Assembly (NCBI RefSeq): GCF_002994615.1
Contig: NZ_PVNK01000198.1
Span: 1 to 37,453 of the forward strand
Direction of reading: 5' to 3'
DNA from: Enhygromyxa salina
GTDB lineage: Bacteria; Myxococcota_A; Polyangia; Nannocystales; Nannocystaceae
Length of the DNA: 37,453 nt
Shown: in pieces, positions 24,787 to 32,473 of the stretch
Numbering within the stretch: position 1 is the first letter of the stretch
How the letters are laid out: every line of letters starts with the position of its first letter
Translations under genes and position numbers: made by a program
The notes under the pieces: generated by a model
The model's database searches: none
What the model saw: the letters and a program-made list of their open reading frames with translations, nothing else
What the model was told of the DNA's origin: nothing

Positions 24787-25905
24787 TCAAGGAAAGGGGG
24801 CCAGGCGAATGGTCAGGGTCTGCGACTGCTCCGGCTCGGCGAACAAGATGAGCTCATACATGCCTGCGCGAAAATTGAACACCGTCGTCAGATCTGTGCT
24901 CGTGTAGAAATCCGGCTCGGCGGAGCACGGCGCGCACTGTTGAATGTTGAAGTCCAGCGTCGCAGCCTCGCCGTCTTCACCTACGATGAATACCCCCGTC
25001 CTCATCTCTTCGGGAAACCAGATACGTCGCGTCGCCACCGTATGGCTCCGGAGCGGGCCGATCGTTCCCGGGTCACCGCAATCCATCGAGACCTCGAACA
25101 CGACCTCCTCGTCGGGGTCTGCGGTGGCGTCGGGCTCGCCCCCGCACTCCCCCAGACGCGCGCGGTACTGTTGATTGTGGCACAGGGGATAGCTCCCATA
25201 GTCATCGAGGAGATCTTGCAGTTCGACCCCGAGGACCGCTCGGGTCGCGTCCTTCCAGTCCTCGATTGCGTTGTCGAAGGGTATCGCCTCGCATAGCGCG
25301 GCCACGGCCTCCGAGCCGTAGCTCTCGACGAGGAACGAGGCGAAGTGCCCCGCCCGGCGGTAGCGCCCAAACGGCACTGGCGCGGCGGTCAGGAGCTCGC
25401 CGATCTCCCCCGGGAGCTCGGGATCAGTCCACCAGCGCCAATCGTCGCGGAAGCGTGGTTCGGCGAAGTACTCGGCGAGCCCCTCCTCGATCACGCTCGG
25501 GCAGAAGCGACCTCGGCCGGTGTAGCTCACGGCGTGCGAGGTCTCGTGCATGTCCGGGACGGTCCGGGTGTGAGGGACGCCCGCGGCCGTGCACGCGCCG
25601 AATTCCGGCGGGCACTTGCCCTCCCAGATTTGTTGAGACATCCAGCGGTAGTCATAGTGCAGAGACTCGTCAAAACCGAAGAACTCGACGAGCGAGGCCG
25701 AGTGCCTGTCCACCGCCTCGAGGCTCCCGCCGCAAGCATCCTCTTCACCGCGCTCGTAGCCGTACACCGACACGTGCTCGCCCTCCCACACATAGGTGTA
25801 CTCGTCGCGCCAATTCGGGGCATCGGGCTGACACCCGGCGAACACGACGAGGCTCACCGCCAGGAGCCCGAGGTGCCCGTGGTTTTGTCGTTTGATCCGT
25901 GCCAT
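24787..25905 (-). CDS. HExxH metallopeptidase-like lipoprotein, copy 2
   Basis: 372 residues; paralogue of 21999-23111. Differences from copy 1: Gly63Glu, Ala123Ser inside HExxH (MHETSHAV), Tyr153 replaced by Arg-Asp-Asp (EPRFRDDWRWW), Glu to Lys in IEDWKDATRA, Ser to Gly in MDCGDPG, Leu to Phe in EPDFYTS. The zinc ligands are kept, so it may be active. It is coupled to the upstream lipoprotein by TAATG, as in copy 1. Confidence 0.8.
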   Translation of the reverse strand: MARIKRQNHGHLGLLAVSLVVFAGCQPDAPNWRDEYTYVWEGEHVSVYGYERGEEDACGGSLEAVDRHSASLVEFFGFDESLHYDYRWMSQQIWEGKCPPEFGACTAAGVPHTRTVPDMHETSHAVSYTGRGRFCPSVIEEGLAEYFAEPRFRDDWRWWTDPELPGEIGELLTAAPVPFGRYRRAGHFASFLVESYGSEAVAALCEAIPFDNAIEDWKDATRAVLGVELQDLLDDYGSYPLCHNQQYRARLGECGGEPDATADPDEEVVFEVSMDCGDPGTIGPLRSHTVATRRIWFPEEMRTGVFIVGEDGEAATLDFNIQQCAPCSAEPDFYTSTDLTTVFNFRAGMYELILFAEPEQSQTLTIRLAPFP

Positions 25906-27230
25906 TAGAGCCAGCTTGTGTGGGGGACAGTGACGGTCCAGCGCTCGCCCTTTGCGTCGAAGTGTTCGATCACGAAGCTGTCGATGACCCATCCGCTGCC
26001 GTCCTTGCGCGCGGTGATCGCGGACGCGTTGGTGCCCCAGCGCAGGTCGTAGACCGCCCCCGCCCCCACGCCGCTGAGGACAAAGTGCGCCTCGCCGGCT
26101 TGGATCGCGTAGACCGGAGCGCCGCTGCGATCACTTTGGATCGCGCCGAGCCCCACTTGATAGAGACGAATCGCCACGCGCTCGACCGGCAGCACCGCGA
26201 TGCCGTTGGTCAAGGAGGCGGGCCCGTCACCGTAAAGCTCGAGCTCTTCGAGGGTCCAGCCCCCGTAAGGCTCACCCTCGGTGATCTCGAGTTGGGAGCA
26301 CCACGGGGCGGCACAGTCGGTCGCCTGAGATGCGAAGCTCCCGACGCCAAACACCTGCCCGCCGTGCAATTCAGGGCCCATGACGCTGGCGGGAGAAGAC
26401 TCAACGAGGTGCGTGACGCTGTTGATCCCCGGCGAGATTGGCACGGCCTCTTCGAAGAACTCCGTGTTGTTGAAGTCGTTGTCGTGGCAGCTGAGGTAGT
26501 CGTCTTCACTCTCGGGGAGCGACGCCGAGTCCACCTGCGCCGACCCCAGCGTGATGACGAAGCCATTCAAGCCGGGCCAGTCACCGTTTTTACCGTTATT
26601 TATGGTCCACGAGACAGGCGTGAGCTTGCCGGGGACGTCGGTGAGTTTGTAGAGCGCGTTGAAGCAGTCCTGTTGATGGCCGGCGAGCCAATTTTGCAGC
26701 TTCTGAGCTTGGTTCTCGCCCACGAAAAAGTCTCCGCTGTCGATCATGTATTGAATGCGCATGGGGATCGACCGACAGACCTGCTCGACCATGTCGGAGG
26801 CGCAGTATTTGACGAGTAGGTCCAGGTTGGGCGGATCTTCGGGGTCGCAGCAGGCCATGACCGCCGGCATCTCGTAGGGCTCGTCGTGTGGGCCGAAGTC
26901 GTGGGTCTCGTCGCACTTCTCGGGGTCACCGAGGGTTTGGGCGCAGTCGCCCAGGAGTGTGGTGAAGGAGATCGACGCAGAGAAATTTCCCTCGCACTGG
27001 TAGACTGTTCGCGTCTGGCCATCAGCTGCCAGCGTGCAGGGGTAACCTTCTTCCCCCTGTTCGTCCTCTTCACCGGCGCCCGTCTCCCCGGCGTTGACTC
27101 CGCCGCATTCATTCTTATCAACCACCCATTCGCAGATGGGGTCGAGTTCCTGCTCATCGGCACAAGCTCCGAGCAAGACGGCGAGGATCAGTATAGGGTG
27201 GGCTTTTATAGGTCGGTGGTATCGAGACAT
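25905..27230 (-). CDS. Cys-containing lipoprotein, copy 2
   Basis: 441 residues; paralogue of 23111-24436 with four visible differences: Ser to Asn (QCEGNFSAS), Glu to Asp (DPEDPPN), Asn to Tyr (RIQYMID) and Ile to Val (AGAVYDL). Signal peptide, Cys pattern and upstream TAGACT hexamer are conserved, so both copies should be expressed. Confidence 0.75.
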   Translation of the reverse strand: MSRYHRPIKAHPILILAVLLGACADEQELDPICEWVVDKNECGGVNAGETGAGEEDEQGEEGYPCTLAADGQTRTVYQCEGNFSASISFTTLLGDCAQTLGDPEKCDETHDFGPHDEPYEMPAVMACCDPEDPPNLDLLVKYCASDMVEQVCRSIPMRIQYMIDSGDFFVGENQAQKLQNWLAGHQQDCFNALYKLTDVPGKLTPVSWTINNGKNGDWPGLNGFVITLGSAQVDSASLPESEDDYLSCHDNDFNNTEFFEEAVPISPGINSVTHLVESSPASVMGPELHGGQVFGVGSFASQATDCAAPWCSQLEITEGEPYGGWTLEELELYGDGPASLTNGIAVLPVERVAIRLYQVGLGAIQSDRSGAPVYAIQAGEAHFVLSGVGAGAVYDLRWGTNASAITARKDGSGWVIDSFVIEHFDAKGERWTVTVPHTSWL

Positions 27231-27531
27231 CCCACGACGAAGTCTAGGCCGGCGCCTGGGCGCGGCTAGACGCGAAGCATTTCAGCGTATCGGCAATTTT
27301 GTCATCAATTTAGTTACGAACGTAAGTAGAAGAACGGGACATCGGCACACCCCGGAGATTCGACCCAGGCGGCCATGTCGTCAGGCAAATCTACAGCTTA
27401 GAACCAGACCGATGTTCCGGGTCGGTGGCCGCCGAGCCGCGCAGCGCGCCCAGCCGCGCCCGCGCCCAACCCCGCGTGTCGAGCCGCTCCGCGCCCTGGC
27501 TCCGGATCAGAGCCAGCAACCCAAGCGCAGC
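27231..27531. other. Upstream region of operon copy 2 and unique junction
   Basis: Bases 27231-27482 repeat the upstream region of unit 1, including the AT-rich patch. Bases 27483-27531 are unique and hold a hairpin (CTGGCTC at 27496-27502, GAGCCAG at 27510-27516, 7-nt loop) that could terminate the C45-like gene read from the other side. No gene was seen. Confidence 0.55.
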
Positions 27532-27579
27532 TCAAGCAGCTGCTGCGCGTCGGTGAGCGCCTCGGGGCGGTCAAGCTGG
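27532..27579. repeat. 48-bp direct repeat, right copy
   Basis: Exact copy of 21597-21644 (the phosphoesterase 3' end). It contains the stop codon and last two codons of the C45-like gene on the minus strand. The phosphoesterase frame does not continue meaningfully here. Confidence 0.93.
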
Positions 27580-28659
27580 CGTCGTCGGCGAGCTCGCCCG
27601 CAGGTCGACCCACGTGGCCTCGTGGGCAGGCCCGTGGCACGCGTGGATCGTGCCCGACTCCGGCTCCATCACCACCGCGCCGTTGCTGCTGATGCCGTTG
27701 AAGTCGACCCGCGCGATCGCGTTGTCGCCGTTCTCGCGATCGCCAAACCACCGCTTGGCGCTGTCGAGAGCCGCGCCGCCAGCCTCGCCCTCGATCAGCG
27801 CCATGAGCCGATCGTAGCGATCATGCGAGGAGGCCGAGGGCGTCTTGCCCTCAATCGCGGCGTGCTCCGGAACCAAGCAATGGTTCGTGTGCACGTGCAC
27901 CCCACGGTCGACCGCGACGGTGTCGACGTGGGTCGGCGTGCACTCGAGCGCGAGGCCGTGACCTTGCCCGTCGGCCAGATAGAAAAAATGCGCCCCGGCC
28001 CGCGGCGCCGAGCGGATCGCGGCCGCGGCCTGGTCGAGGGTCGTGGCCGCGAGCGCCTTGTGGATCAGGCTCAGGTAGGTGACCCCGGGCCGCGCATCGG
28101 TCGTGCGGATGTTCGTCGTCCCGATCGCGATCCCGGCCTCGTTGAGCCCGATCAGCGAGAGGCAGCCGACGGTCGTCAGGGTCCAGGTCTGCGGGCCCTG
28201 ATCCGGCCGACGATGGACGGCGCGCACGTGCGGCATGTTGTCGGTCGCCAGATCCCAGGTTTGACCGCACAGCAGCTTGCCGCTGCGGGTCCGATCACCC
28301 GCGACCACGAACGACGTGCACCCGCCGAGGGCCTCGAGCTCACCGCCCCACGCGAGCACGTCGCGGATGTCGGTCAGCCCGTTCATCGCCAGGATCTTCT
28401 CGACCGCCAAACCGGCGCCCCGTGCGATGCCCTCGAGCTCGGCGAAGCCGTCCGGGTGGTGGGCTCGGGTCGGCTCGATGCACTGTCGGGCGACGTCGAG
28501 CACGGCCTCCTCGCCGACGTCGCGGCCGCCGTGGAGCTCGGCCTGGGCGATGGCGTTGCGCAGGCGGGCCGCGTAGAGCTGGGGGATGTCGGCCCGACAC
28601 TCTTCACCGAAGGCCTCGCCGATCGCGGCAAGTGTGCCCGAGAAGCTCAGAACGCGCAT
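27571..28659 (-). CDS. Peptidase C45 / acyl-CoA:6-APA acyltransferase-like hydrolase
   Basis: 362 residues from the ATG at 28659. The central GGCTSFVVAGD has Cys114, which in this Ntn-hydrolase family becomes the N-terminal nucleophile after self-cleavage. LLCGQTWDL follows, as in the family (GQNWD). Members cleave amide bonds, including linear amides and acyl-homoserine-like substrates; the substrate here is not known. No signal peptide. A TACCAT hexamer (28671-28666) ends 6 nt before the start. The last residues (SSPTTPA) fall at the edge of the inserted region, so the original C-terminus may differ slightly. Confidence 0.85.
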   Translation of the reverse strand: MRVLSFSGTLAAIGEAFGEECRADIPQLYAARLRNAIAQAELHGGRDVGEEAVLDVARQCIEPTRAHHPDGFAELEGIARGAGLAVEKILAMNGLTDIRDVLAWGGELEALGGCTSFVVAGDRTRSGKLLCGQTWDLATDNMPHVRAVHRRPDQGPQTWTLTTVGCLSLIGLNEAGIAIGTTNIRTTDARPGVTYLSLIHKALAATTLDQAAAAIRSAPRAGAHFFYLADGQGHGLALECTPTHVDTVAVDRGVHVHTNHCLVPEHAAIEGKTPSASSHDRYDRLMALIEGEAGGAALDSAKRWFGDRENGDNAIARVDFNGISSNGAVVMEPESGTIHACHGPAHEATWVDLRASSPTTPA

Positions 28660-28743
28660 GCCGGGATGGTACTGCGGCCCGCGTGGCCGGCAAGCGCCGC
28701 GTCGACCGCGACCCTCGCGCTCAAGCTTGCTATGGTGCGGGGC
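28660..28743. promoter_or_regulatory. Divergent promoter region
   Basis: Eighty-four bp between divergent starts. Minus strand: TACCAT 28671-28666, 6 nt before the C45-like ATG. Plus strand: TATGGT 28731-28736, 7 nt before the pseudokinase ATG. No clear -35 or Shine-Dalgarno. Confidence 0.4.
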
Positions 28744-30948
28744 ATGGCGGCCTACCCCTGTCCCTACTGTGGCCACGCCATCAGCTCCGAAGCTCCAGAC
28801 CAGGCGCTCGAGCGCTGCCCGAGCTGCGACGGCCGGCTTCAGATCGCCTATCGCTACCGACTCGTCGCCGCGCGCGGAAAGATCTCGGGCGGCGAGCTCT
28901 ACGAGGCGGTCGACGACGGCTTCGGTCGGACCTTCGCCGTGCTGTTCATCGACGAGCCCGACGATCCCGCGGCCGTCGAGCGCTTCATCGAGGGCAACCA
29001 CCTGTTCGCCGAGCTCGGCGGGCGCGGGCTGGTCACGATCCGCGAGATCGGGACCCGCAGCGACCGCCGCCCCTACGTGGTCATGGACTGGATCAAGGGC
29101 GGCACCCTCGAGGCCGTGGTCGGCAAGCGCGGGCCCTTCGAGCAGTCGCTGCTGTTCGAGATCATCGCGGATCTGCTCAAGGGCCTCGCCAAGGCCCACC
29201 GATCGATGCCCGCGATCGTCCACGGGCACATCCACCCCGGCAAGATCGGCTTCCTCGCCCAAGACCAGGCCGTGCTCTTTGGCTTCGAGTGGGCCAAGCT
29301 CGTGCGCGAGCAGGACAGCCAGTTCGCCGACGCCTTCATGACCGAGACCGGACCCGACGACGGCGCCCGCCGGGCCACGGATCTGCAGCAGCTCGGGCGC
29401 TCGATCTACTACGCGGCGACCGGCGAGTGGATCGCCGACCAGAGCCTCGCCCAGCAGCGCGCGCAGGCCCGCGCCCGGCTCACGGGCGCGCTCGGCCACA
29501 CCGTCGATCGCATGCTCGGGGCCGGCGCAGACGGCTACCAGTCGGCCGTCGACGCCTCGATGGACTTCGAAGATCTGCTCCGCGGCAACACCGGGTGGAA
29601 GGCGCGGACGACCCATCGCCAGGACCACAGCGGCGATCTGTTTGCGAAGGCGTGGGTCAACGAGGACACCAGGAACTTCGAGGACGGCGGGAGCGAGGAC
29701 GCCGACGAGCCCGACGCGGCCGAGGAGTTCGGGGACTTCGACGAGGCCCTCGAGTCGATCTACGACGACGACGACAACGAGCCACCCCCTATCCCGTCGC
29801 GGAGCTGGCCGAGCGCGTCCCCTTCGCCGCCTCCACTGCACCAACCGAGCCACCAGCACGAGCAAAGCCCCTCGGCCCGGGCCATCGCGTTTGCAAACGC
29901 GGCGCGCAAACGTCAGGCCGAGGCCGCGGCGCTGGCCGCCGCAGCCTCTCCGGCAAAACCGGGCAAGGTGATGGGTGTCGTCCTCGGCGCCATGGTCATG
30001 TGCGGCATGTGCGTAGCCGGGGTCATCGACGATATCGACGACAACTACGAGAATCCCCCGCCCGTGTTCACCGCCCCCGAACCGGAGGTGATCGAGGTCC
30101 CGAGCTACGAGCCGGTCGAGCTCCCGAGCTACGAGCCCGCCCCTGAGATCGCGGAGACCGAAGTGCTCAGCGGCCTCCACCACTACACGGGAAAGATCAC
30201 CGGTCCCGCGGACGTGGCAGGCTTCGAGCTCGGCGAATCCTGCGAGATCTGGATCGAACCAAACCCTGGGAAGTCGCTCAACTGCCGCTGGTACGTCGAC
30301 TGCGGCGAGCCACGGCGGCGCATCTACGGCGGCGGGGACGTCGGCTTCAGCACCTGCGCGGTGAAAGACGGCCACCCGACCGCGGCCCAGGACGAAGACG
30401 ACGACGCGCCCGACGGCGCGTTCATGGCGGTGTTGGAGCTCGAGCCGATGATCATCGTCACCGATCGCTGGCTCCTGCCGCCGACTCACGTGCTGATCAG
30501 CATCGACGAGGGCGGCGGTCCGAGCGACGGCATCATCCCCGATGTCCCGCTCGCGCCACGGATGTCGCGCGACGCGATCGAGGCGGCGATCGCAGCCGGA
30601 GACAGCCCGAGCTTCGAGGCCGACGAGGTCGACGAGGTCGACGAGGTCGACGAGGCCGACGAGGCCGGCGAGGCCGACGAGGAAGGCCCGCCCGAGCAGC
30701 TGACGAGCGAGCAGATGCTCGGCGTGCTCAACGCCCAGCTCGAGGCGCTGCAGGAATGTCCGCTCGATCTGAGCGCCCAGCTCACCCTGACGATGGACAT
30801 CCATCCCACCGGTCGCGTCGGCGCGCTCGAGCTCTCGCCGACCCAGGTGCCGGAGGCCGTGAAATGCGTGACGCGCGTGCTGCAAAGCGTCCGCTTCCCC
30901 ACCTTCACCGGGGACACGATGTCGATCAATTGGAAGGTCTCGTGGTGA
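28744..30948 (+). CDS. Pseudokinase with zinc ribbon and C-terminal AgmX/TonB-like domain
   Basis: 734 residues from the ATG at 28744 (an ATG four codons earlier is possible). The N-terminal zinc ribbon CPYC...CPSC is at 6-28. The Ser/Thr kinase fold follows, but the key motifs are lost: the VAIK lysine position reads FAVLFID, HRD reads HGHIHPGK (about 160), and DFG reads GFEWA (about 180). A Pro/Ala-rich linker, one hydrophobic segment (about 408-428), a periplasmic-type region, an acidic DEVDEV repeat (about 625-645) and a C-terminal domain resembling the AgmX/TonB-C module (Cys pair, VRFPTF) follow. Likely a signalling or scaffold protein rather than an active kinase. Confidence 0.78.
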   Translation: MAAYPCPYCGHAISSEAPDQALERCPSCDGRLQIAYRYRLVAARGKISGGELYEAVDDGFGRTFAVLFIDEPDDPAAVERFIEGNHLFAELGGRGLVTIREIGTRSDRRPYVVMDWIKGGTLEAVVGKRGPFEQSLLFEIIADLLKGLAKAHRSMPAIVHGHIHPGKIGFLAQDQAVLFGFEWAKLVREQDSQFADAFMTETGPDDGARRATDLQQLGRSIYYAATGEWIADQSLAQQRAQARARLTGALGHTVDRMLGAGADGYQSAVDASMDFEDLLRGNTGWKARTTHRQDHSGDLFAKAWVNEDTRNFEDGGSEDADEPDAAEEFGDFDEALESIYDDDDNEPPPIPSRSWPSASPSPPPLHQPSHQHEQSPSARAIAFANAARKRQAEAAALAAAASPAKPGKVMGVVLGAMVMCGMCVAGVIDDIDDNYENPPPVFTAPEPEVIEVPSYEPVELPSYEPAPEIAETEVLSGLHHYTGKITGPADVAGFELGESCEIWIEPNPGKSLNCRWYVDCGEPRRRIYGGGDVGFSTCAVKDGHPTAAQDEDDDAPDGAFMAVLELEPMIIVTDRWLLPPTHVLISIDEGGGPSDGIIPDVPLAPRMSRDAIEAAIAAGDSPSFEADEVDEVDEVDEADEAGEADEEGPPEQLTSEQMLGVLNAQLEALQECPLDLSAQLTLTMDIHPTGRVGALELSPTQVPEAVKCVTRVLQSVRFPTFTGDTMSINWKVSW

Positions 30949-30950
30949 GC

Positions 30951-32318
30951 TCAGCCGGGCTCTTCGAGGTCCGGCCACATTGACAGCAGCGGCCCGCGAA
31001 AGCGCAGCCCGCCGAACGCACGCCAGAGCCCGATCACCACGATCGAATAGCCGACCAACGCCCCGAGCATCAGCCACCCGCGCCCGGGCCAGTCTCCGCC
31101 GTACGCGGCGACCGTCATCGGCACCAGGCCCATCAGCAGCGGCCCGACCCCGATCACCGAGCCGGCCGAGCCGAACACCGCGCTGACGGCCGCGGGGCTG
31201 CGCATGTCCGGGTCGACGACCTTGAGCAGGGCCAGGCCCGTCGGCAGCGTGCCCGTCGACATGCCAAACCACAGCACCGCGTGCTCGAAGGGCGCCTCGG
31301 TCCAGGCCCTGCGCGCCATCCACATCGCGAACACCAGCGTCCACAGCCCGCCGAGGGTCGTGACCAGCACGATCGGCAGCCAGTGCGAGCGGAGCACGGC
31401 GATCTGCACGGCGGACAGGGCCGCGCAGGTGATGACATCGACGGTGAACCCGCCCACGCGACCCATGGTCCGGTCGTCGACGGGCGTCCCGCCAGGCAGG
31501 CGGGCGAGGAGCGGGCGCATGGCCATGGCCACGGCCGCGCCGAAGATGAAGTGAAAGCCCCAGACCATCGCCGCGAGGTCCGGCATGCTCGCGAGCGCGC
31601 GGGCCAGCCCGGTGCACAGCGCCCAGGTCAGCAGGTAGCACAGCCCGACGACCGCGGCCTGAGTGGTCAGCGTGTCGAGGCTGCCGGGCTCGGGCTGAGG
31701 CACGGTGATCGTCTCGGCCTCGCGCCCCCCCGCGGCGCTTTGATCGCGAGCCGCCCAGCCCTTGCGCCGCCCCCAGATCACGAGCGGAACGCCTGCGAGG
31801 ACGCACCAGCCGAAGCCGATCACCGCGATGATCAACCCGACCTGGGCGCCGTTCGGGAGCCCGCCGTCGTCCCACGCCGCGCCCATCGACAGCGCCTGAC
31901 CCGGCCCCTCCTCGAAGCCCATCGGCAAGAGCAGGCCAAAGCCTGGGTGGAGGGTGCTGTCGAGCGCGAGGATCACGCCCAGCCCGACGACCGCCTGGGT
32001 CGCCATCATCGCCACGATCGCGAAGGCCATCGAGCGCGAGCCGGCCGTGCGACCGCCCTCGCTCGGGGCCTTGAGGCTGACCGAGATGAACACGATCGCG
32101 AGGCCGTGGTAGACGACGGACTCGAGCAGCTCGATGTCGAGGGATAACAGGCCGAGGGCCTGGTCACCGAGGAGCAGGCCGATCGCGCCCGCGAGGATCG
32201 CCAGCGGGAGGCCGAGGCGGCGCAGCGGGGGGATGAGGCGCGCGATCACCTCGCAGGCGAGGAGCAGGACGATGATCGTGATCGCGGTGAGCGCCCCGCC
32301 GCTGGCCCAAAATTGCAT
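30951..32318 (-). CDS. gltS: Sodium/glutamate symporter GltS family
   Basis: 455 residues, about 11-12 hydrophobic segments. HPGFGLLLPMGFEEGPGQA matches the GltS signature region (pGFxGGhGtA) in the first half, and a related repeat (GMSTGTLPTGLALLKVVDP) lies in the second half, as expected from the inverted-repeat architecture. It would import glutamate with Na+. The ATG at 32318 is preferred over 32351, because a TATGCT hexamer at 32352-32347 would place the transcription start downstream of the latter. Its stop lies 2 bp from the pseudokinase stop. The first Gly of the signature's GG pair is Glu here (EEG), so specificity may differ. Confidence 0.85.
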   Translation of the reverse strand: MQFWASGGALTAITIIVLLLACEVIARLIPPLRRLGLPLAILAGAIGLLLGDQALGLLSLDIELLESVVYHGLAIVFISVSLKAPSEGGRTAGSRSMAFAIVAMMATQAVVGLGVILALDSTLHPGFGLLLPMGFEEGPGQALSMGAAWDDGGLPNGAQVGLIIAVIGFGWCVLAGVPLVIWGRRKGWAARDQSAAGGREAETITVPQPEPGSLDTLTTQAAVVGLCYLLTWALCTGLARALASMPDLAAMVWGFHFIFGAAVAMAMRPLLARLPGGTPVDDRTMGRVGGFTVDVITCAALSAVQIAVLRSHWLPIVLVTTLGGLWTLVFAMWMARRAWTEAPFEHAVLWFGMSTGTLPTGLALLKVVDPDMRSPAAVSAVFGSAGSVIGVGPLLMGLVPMTVAAYGGDWPGRGWLMLGALVGYSIVVIGLWRAFGGLRFRGPLLSMWPDLEEPG

Positions 32319-32473
32319 GGTCGTCGTCGCCTGCTCCGGCTGCCGGAGCATACATCAGCACAGCCCCGACCGAGACCTGGCCCTGTCGGCCAGCTGTGCG
32401 CGGGCCTCAGCTGTGCACCTCCGAGTGCACCGTCGACACGAGCGGCTGCACCGAGGAATGATCGCCGCTCGAG

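Larger units (their letters stand above)
24689..27482. repeat. Tandem duplication, unit 2 (2,794 bp)
   Basis: Near-exact copy of 21901-24688 in the same orientation and directly adjacent. It ends at cccgcgtgtcga, after which the sequence becomes unique. Confidence 0.93.

Noticed and set aside
27571..31875. Minus-strand frame of 1434 codons
   Set aside because: Only the last 362 codons (27571-28659) are a real protein (C45-like). The rest is antisense to the pseudokinase and the symporter.
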